A DNA stretch of 64,000 nt from Takakia lepidozioides (taxonomy: Eukaryota; Streptophyta; Takakiopsida; Takakiales; Takakiaceae). The translations under genes were made by a program, and so were the position numbers. The stretch is taken from the NCBI GenBank assembly GCA_030704615.1, contig CM060731.1, positions 18,416,001-18,480,000 on the forward strand. The letters run 5' to 3'. Shown one piece after another: positions 25,020 through 33,137 of the stretch (position 1 is the first letter of the stretch; every line of letters starts with the position of its first letter). The notes under the pieces are model-generated. The model worked only from the letters and a program-made list of their open reading frames with translations, did not search any database and was not told the DNA's origin.

Positions 25020-25491
25020 CTGATTCTGCAGTGTACTCTTGCACACCAGTAACACTGGTGTATGAAACAGACTCCCCTGAATCGTCAGACGTTTGGATGA
25101 CATCATGAGCAGGGGAAAGTTTAGCAGGTGGTGTCATTTTTGGGTTAGACCAGTTCCAATAAGACCTGCTGTTTCTTTCCAACACATTTATAAACCTTTG
25201 TTCTTCACACTGGAAACACATCTGTGTCCCGATGATCGTTGGCTGGGGGCAGATCGATCCATGCTTTGCCAAACCATTGTCAGCAGCACAGGTGGTGTGC
25301 AACTCAGAGTCGGTTGACATCCCTGTTCCACATGTTAGGAAATCCAAGTTGCATTTGAACCGAGAGCGTCTCTCTTGCCGCCTGATGCAGTGTTCAGGGC
25401 AGCAGACTGCCTTGCGCCTGCTTGTATACACCATGAGGATTGACGAAACTGCAAAGACTGCCAAAATGCCAAGCCTGAAGGACAAGCTCAT
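25020..25491 (-). CDS. Hypothetical first exon with N-terminal membrane anchor
   Basis: Starts MSLSFRLGILAVFAVSSILM, a plausible signal anchor, followed by basic and cysteine-rich sequence with several CxxC-like pairs (CCPEHC, CFQCEE). A good donor (TCAG|GTAAGG) falls at 25020/25019, leaving a first exon of about 157 codons. I do not recognise the family. It could be the first exon of a separate gene or, less likely, belong to the transporter downstream. Confidence 0.35.
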
Positions 25492-26522
25492 ATTCTCTGA
25501 AACCTGTCACACTGTTGACAGCTTTATTTCGGCCTCTCTTCACCTCTGTTATTCGATTCGTATAATGGGGGGTAGAATGCACTTGAGCTTTTAGTCTAGT
25601 ATTGTATTGCTGCCATTTGGATTTGCTGAGTATGGTGAGTGGAAAAAGGCACTACATCCTCTTAGTTGAGATATGGTTTTACTTCTCCCATGAAGCCAAC
25701 CAACTCTCAGAGAAGTAAGAGAGAGAGAGAAGACGGCTGACCAAAACGTCATGTGTATCCTAGGTCGAACCATCATTCCAGGTTTTACAAAAAAACATTC
25801 GTTCTTCAATCCATATGCCATCAGTTTGTCTCAATGGCAGCCCAAAGTCCTCCATACTCTCCCAAACTTTTCCATGGAAGGTTTTTGGTGAAGTAACTCA
25901 ACCTACCCTGAGGCTCCAACAGCCAAAAGCAAGTCTATGCCCATCTTCTCGTTGCTGCGATCGGAACTCCATAGCTGCAAAATGTGAGTCCTCTCCCAAG
26001 TCGAGAACGCCGGCTATTACAATCCAAGAAAACAAAGAAAAAGATTTGCACACGGTGCAGACATTATCAATGACAAACGCAGTCCTTACAATGAAACAGC
26101 CACGAGCTAACTTGCCCTACACTGTACAATTGCGTGTTGCTTTCAGAACCATTTCCTTTCATTTCTTCCTCTCTGACTCTCTCGCTCTTGGGCTCTGCTC
26201 GCTTGCAATCTCTTGGCCGGCCTCGCGACGCTTGGGGGTGCTGTCGGTCGAGGGGTGGTGGCAGCAAAGGTCCAACAGATTTTCTCAGCGACCAACAGTC
26301 CTGCAAGTGTCATGTTCACTAGACCATGAAGGTGTTCAGTTATTAACCACCCCAAGCTATTACTATTATTACTATTATTTATACGAAGAGCAATTTTTTT
26401 AATTTTTTTAATTTTTGGAAATTAACTTAGGCGTTGGCCATTTACTTTATTGGAGGGGAAAAAAACAAGCGTCTCGTCGTGTAATGGCTCCTGGTGACTA
26501 CCTATTAGAGTACTATGATGAT
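25492..26522. other. Upstream region, no gene recognised
   Basis: Likely promoter region for the minus-strand exon ending at 25491. It contains a short ACT/ATT microsatellite at about 26357-26383. A 195-codon plus-strand frame (25815-26402) has no recognisable motif and runs into the microsatellite, so I do not call it. Confidence 0.35.
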
Positions 26523-26770
26523 CAGCGTTTTTTTATTGGCAAATTTTCGCCAGATTTCGACCTCAAAAAATAAAATGGAATATTTCGTCGTAAATCCTTG
26601 TTTTTTCGTGGATGAAATCGCCAAATTTTCCAAATAAAAAATAAATTATGGATGAATTCGCCAAATATGGATGATATAAATGGATTATGGTACAGAGATG
26701 GATGAACAGAATGTATTGGAAAACTCTGTAGCCACTCGTGCTATTTTCCAAATTTCTTAAAAAAACACTG
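26523..26770. mobile_element. hAT-like MITE, 248 bp
   Basis: Terminal inverted repeats CAGCGTTTTTTTA and its imperfect mirror TAAAAAAACACTG bound a 248-bp AT-rich non-coding unit. It is flanked by an 8-bp direct duplication ATGATGAT (26515-26522 and 26771-26778). CAGTG-type ends and an 8-bp duplication fit the hAT superfamily. The interior repeats GGATGAA(A/T)TCGCCAAAT. The duplication is low in complexity, which weakens it slightly. Confidence 0.7.
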
Positions 26771-27049
26771 ATGATGATATATGTTGGTAGCAAGGGGATG
26801 TACGAGGTAATTTAAAAGCAATAAATACAAGTTTATGGTCGGAAGATAATAGGAATAATGTAAGAACTTAATGCGAGCGCGTCAAGACGGTCTAGCCCTG
26901 ACACCCCGTACCGTCGGTTCTCTGCCTCCGGCAACCATCGAAAGGCAGCCGGTTGGGCTCGGTCAATCCCTCCCCACCCCCACTCCAATCCCATCGGCGT
27001 TGTCGTCACCTGCGTCGTCGTTGTGCGACACCAATCCGCCGCTTCCACC

Positions 27050-28626
27050 AGTCCGCCAGTTCCCTGTAACCCATGCCCCCTGTAACCCCTTGCACGTCAG
27101 GTCCTGTAACCCCCGCCCCAGGTGAAACCCTCACCCCCATGTAACCCTCTGTAACTCCGCCGAGTGTAACCCTCACTACCATGTAACCCTCACTACCATG
27201 TAACCCTCTGTAACCCATGTAACCCTCTGTAGAGTGTCACCGCAGAGTGTCACCCTCACCCCTATTACCCCTCTGTAACCCTCTGTAACCCATGTAACCC
27301 TCTGTAATCCACGTAACCCTTATAACCCGCTGTAACCCATGTAACCCTCTGTGACCCTCTGTAACCCTCACCACCATGTAACCTCTGTAACCCATGTAAC
27401 CCATGTAACCCTCTGTACAGTGTCACCGCAGAGTGTCACCCTCATCCCTATGTAACCCTCACTCCATGTAACCCTCTGTAATCCATGTAATCCATATAAC
27501 CCGCTGTAACCCATGTAACCCTTAGTGACCCTCTGTAATCCTCTGTAACACCGCAAAGTGTCACCCTCACCCCTATTTAACCCTCACTCCATGTAACCCT
27601 TTGTACCCCATGTAAACCTCTGTAACCCTCTGTAATCCATGTAACCCTCTATAACTCCACGGATTGTAACCCTCACCCCTCCCTCTGTAATCCATGTAAA
27701 CCCATGAAACCCTCTGTAACCCATGTAACCTATGTGACCCTCAGTAACCCATGTAACCCGACGTAACTCCGCGGAGTGTAACCCTTTGTAACCCTCTATA
27801 ACCCTCTCTAACCCCATGTAACCCTCTGTAACCCACACAACATATAACCCTCAACGTCGTGGAACCCGTTCCCCTTGTAACCTTCTCTCATTGTAACCCC
27901 GCATAATGTAACCCTCCCATTATGTAATCCCAGATAATCCCCTTCATATGTAACCCGCATATGTAACCCAATGCAAGCCCGTATCATGTAACCACCTGTA
28001 ACTCCGTTGGGACGTGTAACCCTCACCCTCATGTAACCCTCACCCCAAGTAACCCTCTGTAACCCTCTGTACCTCATGTAATCCTAAGTAACTCATGTAC
28101 CCCTGTAACTCCGCCGGGTGTAATTCTCAACCCTATGTAATCCTCTGTAACCCTCTGTAACCTTATGTAACCCCCTGTAACTCCGCCGCGTGTAATCCTC
28201 ACCCCCATCTAACCCTCTGTAAGTCCGCCGAGTGTAACCCTCACCCCAAATAACCCGCTGTAATCCTCTGTATCCCATGTAACCCTGTGTAACTCATGAA
28301 CCCCTGGAACTCCGCCCGGGTATAACTCTCAACCCTATAGAACCCTCTGTAATCCTATGTAACCCCCTGTAACTCCGCCGCCTGTAACCCTCACCCCCAT
28401 GTAACCCTCTGTAACTCCGCCGAGTGTAACCCTCATCCCAAGTAACCCTCTGTAACCCTATGTACCCCTCTGTACCCCATGTGTACGCCATGTAACCCTA
28501 AGTAACTCATGTACCCCCTGGAACTCCGTCGGGTGTAACCCTCAACCTTATGTAACCCTCTGTAACCATCTGTAATCATATGTAACCCTATGTAACCCCC
28601 TATAACTCCACCGAGTGTAACCCTCA
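27050..28626. repeat. Minisatellite of TGTAACCC-type units, about 1.6 kb
   Basis: Degenerate tandem array of roughly 10-base words such as TGTAACCCTC and CATGTAACCC. Longer units contain CTGTAACTCCGCCGAGTG followed by TAACCCTCACCCC, and these recur every few tens of bases, clearest at 28100-28625. It is not a telomere: spacing is irregular and the plant telomere word TTTAGGG is absent. On the minus strand the array is open for long stretches and would encode Y/G/R-rich peptide (EGYTRRSYRGLH). It abuts the 3' side of the retroelement. Confidence 0.85.
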
Positions 28627-28894
28627 CTTCGGCTCTTCGTTTTTGACTCAAATGATTTTCAAACATAATTTCGTTGTCCTCTGGGTCCGAAGCCTCAACC
28701 TCCAACATAATTATCAGACTTCGAGTAGGCTTCACTTGCCGTCGTATGGGGTCCAGACGAGGAAGTACGCGTCGCATTGGTGGCTCATCGTCTCGAAAGC
28801 GTCGGCGTGATGTTGAAAGTCGTGAGAGTCGAAACAGCTGATCTGGTAGCTGGGTAAGCAACAACTCCAATGTATCTGGTTCCTGTGACTCCAT
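28433..28894 (-). CDS. Hypothetical small ORF running into the minisatellite
   Basis: Begins MESQEPDTLELLLTQLPDQL and continues with Arg-rich sequence for about 90 codons (RRRFRDDEPPMRRVLPRLD), then reads for some 60 more codons through the minisatellite. A TATA-like word lies upstream at about 28932-28939. The unique part looks coding-like but I recognise no family. It may be an accessory frame or the downstream part of the neighbouring retroelement. Confidence 0.25.
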   Translation of the reverse strand: MESQEPDTLELLLTQLPDQLFRLSRLSTSRRRFRDDEPPMRRVLPRLDPIRRQVKPTRSLIIMLEVEASDPEDNEIMFENHLSQKRRAEVRVTLGGVIGGYIGLHMITDGYRGLHKVEGYTRRSSRGYMSYLGLHGVHMGYRGVHRVTEGYLG

Positions 28895-29019
28895 GCTGTC
28901 AATACAAGATGTAAGAATGCTGGAAATATAACTATATATACTGATGTGTGGTGCTCCTCCCTCCTTAACATGTATCAGGTACATTGAATGTGGAGTCTTC
29001 ACCTTGAAGCTAACTTGAC

Positions 29020-29051
29020 TGACGTCATCGTTGTGACGTCTTATTGACGTG
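29020..29051. promoter_or_regulatory. Cluster of three TGACG (bZIP-type) motifs
   Basis: TGACGTCA at 29020-29027, TGACGTC at 29034-29040 and TGACGTG at 29045-29051 lie within 32 bases, overlapping the end of the chromodomain frame. TGACG pairs are the as-1 type target of TGA bZIP factors in plants. A regulatory role is inference. Confidence 0.3.
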
Positions 29052-29268
29052 TAGTTCGGGGCTTAGCTGGATATCGTTGATGAAACTCTTGGACTTTGTC
29101 AGATGCATTGGCAAGGTTGGATGAAGGTTCCCACGTTCGTTCGCTGATGTCGTAGTCTTTCCAATGTACGAAATACTCAAGACGTTTATACTTGATGCGT
29201 GAGTCTATGACTTCGTCGACTTCATACTCAATTTCCTGATTAACTTCGATTGGTGGAATCATAGGCTC
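29041..29268 (-). CDS. Chromodomain, integrase C-terminal remnant
   Basis: Encodes EYEVDEVIDSRIKYKRLEYF followed by VHWKDYDISERTWEPSSNL, a canonical chromodomain with the aromatic-cage-type residues of the Ty3/gypsy integrase tail. In chromoviruses this domain directs integration to histone-marked chromatin. The frame extends upstream to 29433, but that part overlaps the methyltransferase in another frame and is not meaningful. The domain follows the methyltransferase out of frame and ends at TAA (29041-29043). Confidence 0.85.
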   Translation of the reverse strand, partial: EPMIPPIEVNQEIEYEVDEVIDSRIKYKRLEYFVHWKDYDISERTWEPSSNLANASDKVQEFHQRYPAKPRTTRQ

Positions 29269-30235
29269 TCTTGAGCAACTCTGGTGGTGCAAGATTGGTC
29301 CACCACAACCTAGGCCTATGTGCCCGTGAACCCACTGCAGCTGCATCCAACAATACAGCTGGTCCAATCCATGACCGGATCTGATGCACACTGGCCATAA
29401 CCCTGGCCCAAAAATCCCCCATGAGAGGAACATTCTCCATGATGTAAGCTGGAGGTTGCACTTGCCTCACCTGCAAGTCACGCAACACTCGCAACATCTC
29501 CCAAAATAAATGCAATCGTGCATCATGCAAGCCATTCCCATGACCTGCGGGAGAGTGTCCTTGGCAAGGCCATCCAGCTATCACCAAGTCAATGGAACCA
29601 TGCCGGTCCAAATCATCCGCCCCCAGCAAGGTAATGTCTGCTAGCAAGGCCTTTTGATACCCTTGAATTGCTGAGAGAGACAACAACTTAGGATACCGGT
29701 GTGTGAGCAAGGCGATGTGGCGCATAGAAATATGCCGAGTTATCTCATCTTTCTCCACATACAAGTACTTGCGTACTTTAATCCCTGCTTGCAATACTCC
29801 TGCAAGCCCAGTGCTCATGCCTCCAAATAAGTCTAGCAAACAAATCCCTGAGTCAGGTGGTTGCCAGGTCATGGGCACTGTGTCCAAAGGAGCTAACTTA
29901 GGAGGTCCAGGTGATGTCACTGAACTCCTCTCACTCACCAATGGAAAGGCCTCCCGCCATACTTGGTGCACACACTCGCCTGCTACTTGATGCAAATTCC
30001 CAACCGTACCCCACAGTGGAATATGCACATGCACATGAGGAAGCAAATCAGCCTTGTATGCCAATTGTTTGTCCTCATCAGGTGGTGACCTATCATCTGC
30101 ATGGCTATTGCCCTCCAAGAGCTCACCACCCCAAGCCACCACCCCTGAGAATGCAGCCAATGTGGGCATCATGTTCCTATGATCCACCGCTACATTCCCA
30201 ATAAAACCGCACTGGGAGCAGTGCACGTCGACCAT
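29240..30235 (-). CDS. DNA (cytosine-5)-methyltransferase domain inside a retroelement
   Basis: A 331-residue open frame. Motif I is DLFGGMSTG (residues 135-143). Motif IV is GWPCQ (221-225), with catalytic Cys at 224. Motif VI is ENV (267-269), and motif VIII is GSRAHRPRL (302-310) followed by WWTN. The motif order is conventional, not the permuted order of plant DRM enzymes. The IKVRKYLYVEKDE stretch after motif I and the AHRPRLWWTN region resemble DNMT3-type enzymes, while PCQ is the form usual in other families. The target-recognition region and motifs IX and X are missing: the frame stops soon after motif VIII. An HCSQC zinc-like pair is at residues 5-9. Coding-like sequence continues upstream to about 30440 in another frame. 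Activity is doubtful without motif X. Confidence 0.85.
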   Translation of the reverse strand: MVDVHCSQCGFIGNVAVDHRNMMPTLAAFSGVVAWGGELLEGNSHADDRSPPDEDKQLAYKADLLPHVHVHIPLWGTVGNLHQVAGECVHQVWREAFPLVSERSSVTSPGPPKLAPLDTVPMTWQPPDSGICLLDLFGGMSTGLAGVLQAGIKVRKYLYVEKDEITRHISMRHIALLTHRYPKLLSLSAIQGYQKALLADITLLGADDLDRHGSIDLVIAGWPCQGHSPAGHGNGLHDARLHLFWEMLRVLRDLQVRQVQPPAYIMENVPLMGDFWARVMASVHQIRSWIGPAVLLDAAAVGSRAHRPRLWWTNLAPPELLKRAYDSTNRS

Positions 30236-30524
30236 CCCCTGACTGTCATTCCGGCCTGTAGGATGCCGTTTCCTCCCAAAAGTCCAAAGTAAAGCCCATC
30301 GGAGCCCATTGAGGGCCAGAAACCATTGGATTTTGGGTGCTCATCATCACTTCAAAAAATCCTGATAACGCAGGATCTGTCCAATTAGGGTGCAATAAAT
30401 TCTGTCCGGCGTAGAATTTCAAGGGCTACAACTTCTGTTAAGGGCCCATCTTCATCCAGATTCATCCAAGGGGCCCACCAACGGTCGGAATATCCAATCG
30501 ACCTGAATCAGGTTGACTCGTCCA

Positions 30525-30731
30525 TTAGGGGTTAAGCTTCACTTCAAGGGGTCGAGTTTCACGGTCAATATTTCCTGATGCTAATGGTCGTCCATCGATG
30601 ACTTCAACAGGGGCCGAGAATTTCTTTCTTACGAGCGTTAAATTGTGTTCTTTCGCAAACTCTTTGTCAATAAAACACGTTGAAGCGCCCGAGTCTAAAA
30701 GTGCTTCTACGGAGATTTCTCGATTTTGCAT
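30525..30731 (-). CDS. Retroelement aspartic protease
   Basis: The 68-residue frame contains EALLDSGASTCFIDKEFAKE, the DSGA active-site motif of retroviral-type aspartic proteases, followed by a pattern typical of gypsy elements. It stops shortly after, where the family normally continues into reverse transcriptase. It lies downstream of the CCHC knuckle in the usual gag-pol order. Confidence 0.8.
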   Translation of the reverse strand: MQNREISVEALLDSGASTCFIDKEFAKEHNLTLVRKKFSAPVEVIDGRPLASGNIDRETRPLEVKLNP

Positions 30732-30813
30732 CCTGATCTTTACTAGAACTGTGAAACAAGGTACAGGGTCTGGAGGTAGAAAGAGACATTTTTTTTGTGA
30801 GGAATTTGGGGTG

Positions 30814-30845
30814 TCCAGTCACATGGTCCCTACTGTGACTGGACA
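30814..30845. other. Perfect 11-bp inverted repeat with 10-base loop
   Basis: GTCCAGTCACA at 30814-30824 pairs exactly with TGTGACTGGAC at 30835-30845. The hairpin lies between the zinc-knuckle and protease regions of the retroelement. Its role is unknown. Confidence 0.6.
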
Positions 30846-30916
30846 TCTTCGTTTTCCGACCTCCTCGTATCGAACACTTGAGTTGTGCCCCGAGCTTTGA
30901 ATCTTCTCTTGTTGGG

Positions 30917-30958
30917 GCAGTTTAATGTTATGTGATCATCTTCTCCGCAATAAAGGCA
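30917..30958 (-). CDS. CCHC zinc knuckle of gag
   Basis: The minus strand reads CLYCGEDDHITLNC, a CX2CX4HX4C nucleic-acid-binding knuckle, in the expected position between the capsid-like part of gag and the protease. Flanking residues are basic (QRRRSNG before, PNKRRFKARG after). Confidence 0.8.
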
Positions 30959-31024
30959 TAATCCATTTGAGCGCCGTCTTTGTTTTTCTTGTGGCGTCAA
31001 TGGCTTGAATCGGACAGCATCAAT

Positions 31025-31840
31025 CTACATAGGATCATTAGTGGATGTCTGATGGATCGTTGTGTTTGGTGCCATAGTAGCAGCGGCATGGTGCGTCGTC
31101 GACCATCCAGATCGCTTCTCTTGACGTCTTTCGAACAAACGATTATCGCATGCAATGACTTGGGTGATGAATTCGCTCAGTGTACTCACGTTTGGCATTG
31201 TCAGCAACAAATATTTTACATCCTCTTTTAGGCCACATCGAAACTGACTAATGAAACTCTTCTCATTCCAGTCGAGGTCGCACGCAAGTTGTCGAAATTT
31301 GGCAGCATAAACGGAAGCTGGACGTGCTCCTTGTCGAAGATTTCGCATCTTTATCTCTACAACTCTCTCTCTCTATTATTCTCTCCAAACGTTGCAGTGA
31401 ACTCGGACATGAATACTTCAAAATTGTATAGTAAATGCGAAATTTTCTCTAATAGCGGTGCAAACCAAGATAGGGCAGTGCCTGATAGAAGGGTGCCCAT
31501 GAATCCCACTTGAATACATTTTTCAGGGTAGTGTTGTGGATGTAGTCGTAGGAACAATCGTACTTGTTGAACAAAACCGCGAAATTTTGATCTCGTCCCA
31601 TCAAATTTTTCGGGCATGCTGACCTTTGGTTCCTTTGTAATCTGTTGAAGATTTGGAGGAACCGTTGTTATAATTTGCTGTAGTAGGGACTCGTAAGGTT
31701 GAAGATCCATTATTCAACTCTTTCAACTCTGAAATTTGTTGTTGCAAATTGTTGAAAGCGTTGCCAAGATCTTGAGACTGATCAGCTTGTAATTAGGCAG
31801 TAGAGGCACGAAGTTCTTGCATCTGGAGCTGAAGACTCTG
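31025..31840 (-). pseudogene. Gag of the gypsy-type element, frameshifted
   Basis: The retrotransposon gag domain is spread over two frames: 31710-31357 (PEKFDGTRSKFRGFVQQVRL, GTALSWFAPLLE) and 31348-31025 (MRNLRQGARPASVYAAKFRQ, DNRLFERRQEK). The junction shows a small indel in a GAGAGA run. Upstream, at about 31840-31715, a coiled-coil-like segment rich in Q and L lies in another frame and has an in-frame stop. The protein is therefore broken in at least two places. Confidence 0.75.
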
Positions 31841-31910
31841 CAATTACCATTGCTTACCAAATTATGGGGAGTTTACCAAATTACCAAGAGTAACTTGGGA
31901 AACTGCTCAG

Positions 31911-32069
31911 GAAGCTTCCTTTGGAGGAAACTTCTCCATCAAGATACCTCATTTGTTTAAGGAAGCTTCTGCATCAAGAAACCTTTGTTTAATCTTGGAA
32001 ACTTCTCCAGCAAGAAACCTCCATAGGGGAAGCTTCTTAGAGAAGCTTCTTAGTAGCCAGTATATATAG
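31911..32069 (+). promoter_or_regulatory. Heat-shock-element-like cluster with TATA box
   Basis: Six GAAnnTTC palindromes lie at 31911, 31927, 31962, 31998, 32029 and 32042. A TATATATAGG box at 32061-32070 follows the last by about a dozen bases. The sequence also repeats imperfectly every 35 bases (GGAAACTTCTCCATCAAGA at 31926, a variant at 31961 and another at 31997). Paired GAA/TTC units are the core of heat-shock elements. This may be part of an LTR: the transcribed-side sequence (32080-32390) is C/T-rich with repeated TTTCCAGT words. Confidence 0.45.
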
Positions 32070-32816
32070 GAGGCGAGACTGGACACTCTTCAGTCTCGCC
32101 AACACCAATTCAAGCTACTCTTGTTTCCAGTTCCCAGTACTCTAGCCCAGTTTCCAGTATCTGGTACTCCAGTCCAGTTTCCAGCATTCCAGTATTCAAG
32201 TCGTGTTCCAATATCTTGTACTCTTGTTCATTGTTATAAAAATCGTCTTGATTCTTATTTACCCATCGTGCATACGGCCAGGCCGACCTTGACTTCTTGT
32301 CTAATCTTGTACCTCTAGTCTGATCTCTTGTTTGTGTTCAGTCATGTTCTCGTCCTTGACACGTGGCCCCCAATCGGCTTCACACATCAATGTGACACAT
32401 GTGTAGTTCATTCAGTTCAGTATCGTCCTCCCAGCAATATGCAAGACAACGCTTTCCACGCAGCGATCCGGCAAATCTATTACTATGGTTTTCTCTACGA
32501 TTGATACAGTTGTCTCTATCATGCTTTCTTTCTCAATGTCATTCTTGTTGTTTTGTCACCGTCCCCGATGGCTATGGTATTCTTGAGATTTGCATTAGGA
32601 AAGGGTTTTGTTTCTTTCGGTCTAGCCATGCAAGCAGCCGCTCATTTGATGAGGTGCCTATTCACTCTCCTCTCGTGTATCTTTTGTCCACACACCAGCC
32701 GGGGCAGCCTACTCATCGCTATTCTAGATGCAATACGTATCGAATCATGCGTGTTCTGCAAGCACTATCAACCGGTTACAAGTTTGATGGTTTATATGAC
32801 TGCGTCACGTGTGCTA

Positions 32817-33137
32817 TGGTTACACACAGGGGGTTACATGTTGTTTTCTTTCTCAATACATGGTGGCTTGGTAGACGGTTTAGTAATGGAGGTTTAGATG
32901 GGGTTTACATGTTTGATGGGTTATATGGATGTTGCACTCGCGGAGCCACATAGGCTAGGGTTACATGGGTGGGGCGTTACATTGACCATGTTTACCTGGA
33001 GGTTGCATACTAATGGTTTGATATGACAGGGTTACATGGATGTTGTGTTCGGGAGTCACAGACTAGGGGTACATGAGGTTGTGACGAAGGGTTATATCAT
33101 ATATGGGTACATGACGGAGGGTTACACTCGACGTGTC
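32817..33137 (+). repeat. Diverged, inverted relative of the CATGTAACCC minisatellite
   Basis: Words GGGTTACATG, GGGTTATATGG, GGGGTTTACATG and GGGTTACATGGATGTTG recur along this stretch, the reverse complement of the array at 27050-28626. The copy is loose and interrupted. It lies on the far side of the retroelement from the main array. Confidence 0.5.

Larger units (their letters stand above)
28640..31860 (-). mobile_element. Chimeric Ty3/gypsy-type chromodomain element carrying a DNA methyltransferase
   Basis: In transcription order, from right to left, the element holds gag (31840-31025), a CCHC zinc knuckle (30958-30917), an aspartic protease (30731-30525), a cytosine-5 methyltransferase (30235-29240) and a chromodomain (about 29268-29041). 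The order gag, protease, chromodomain is that of plant chromoviruses. Reverse transcriptase, RNase H and integrase core are all missing, and the methyltransferase sits in their place, so it would be non-autonomous. Several frameshifts are present in gag. I could not define matching LTRs, so the limits are approximate. Confidence 0.7.

Noticed and set aside
27368-28491. Series of small proteins rich in GYRGLQRVTW
   Set aside because: They are translations of the minisatellite; open frames follow from the repeat having few stop words.
27050-28626. Interstitial telomere repeat
   Set aside because: The words contain GTAACCC, not CCCTAAA, and spacing varies between about 8 and 12 bases, so it is an unrelated minisatellite.
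30598-31513. Plus-strand frames over gag and protease
   Set aside because: They are antisense to the zinc knuckle, protease and gag domains.
32399-32953. A 184-codon plus-strand gene
   Set aside because: Ser/Cys/Leu-rich translation of C/T-rich sequence that runs into the minisatellite relic; no motif.
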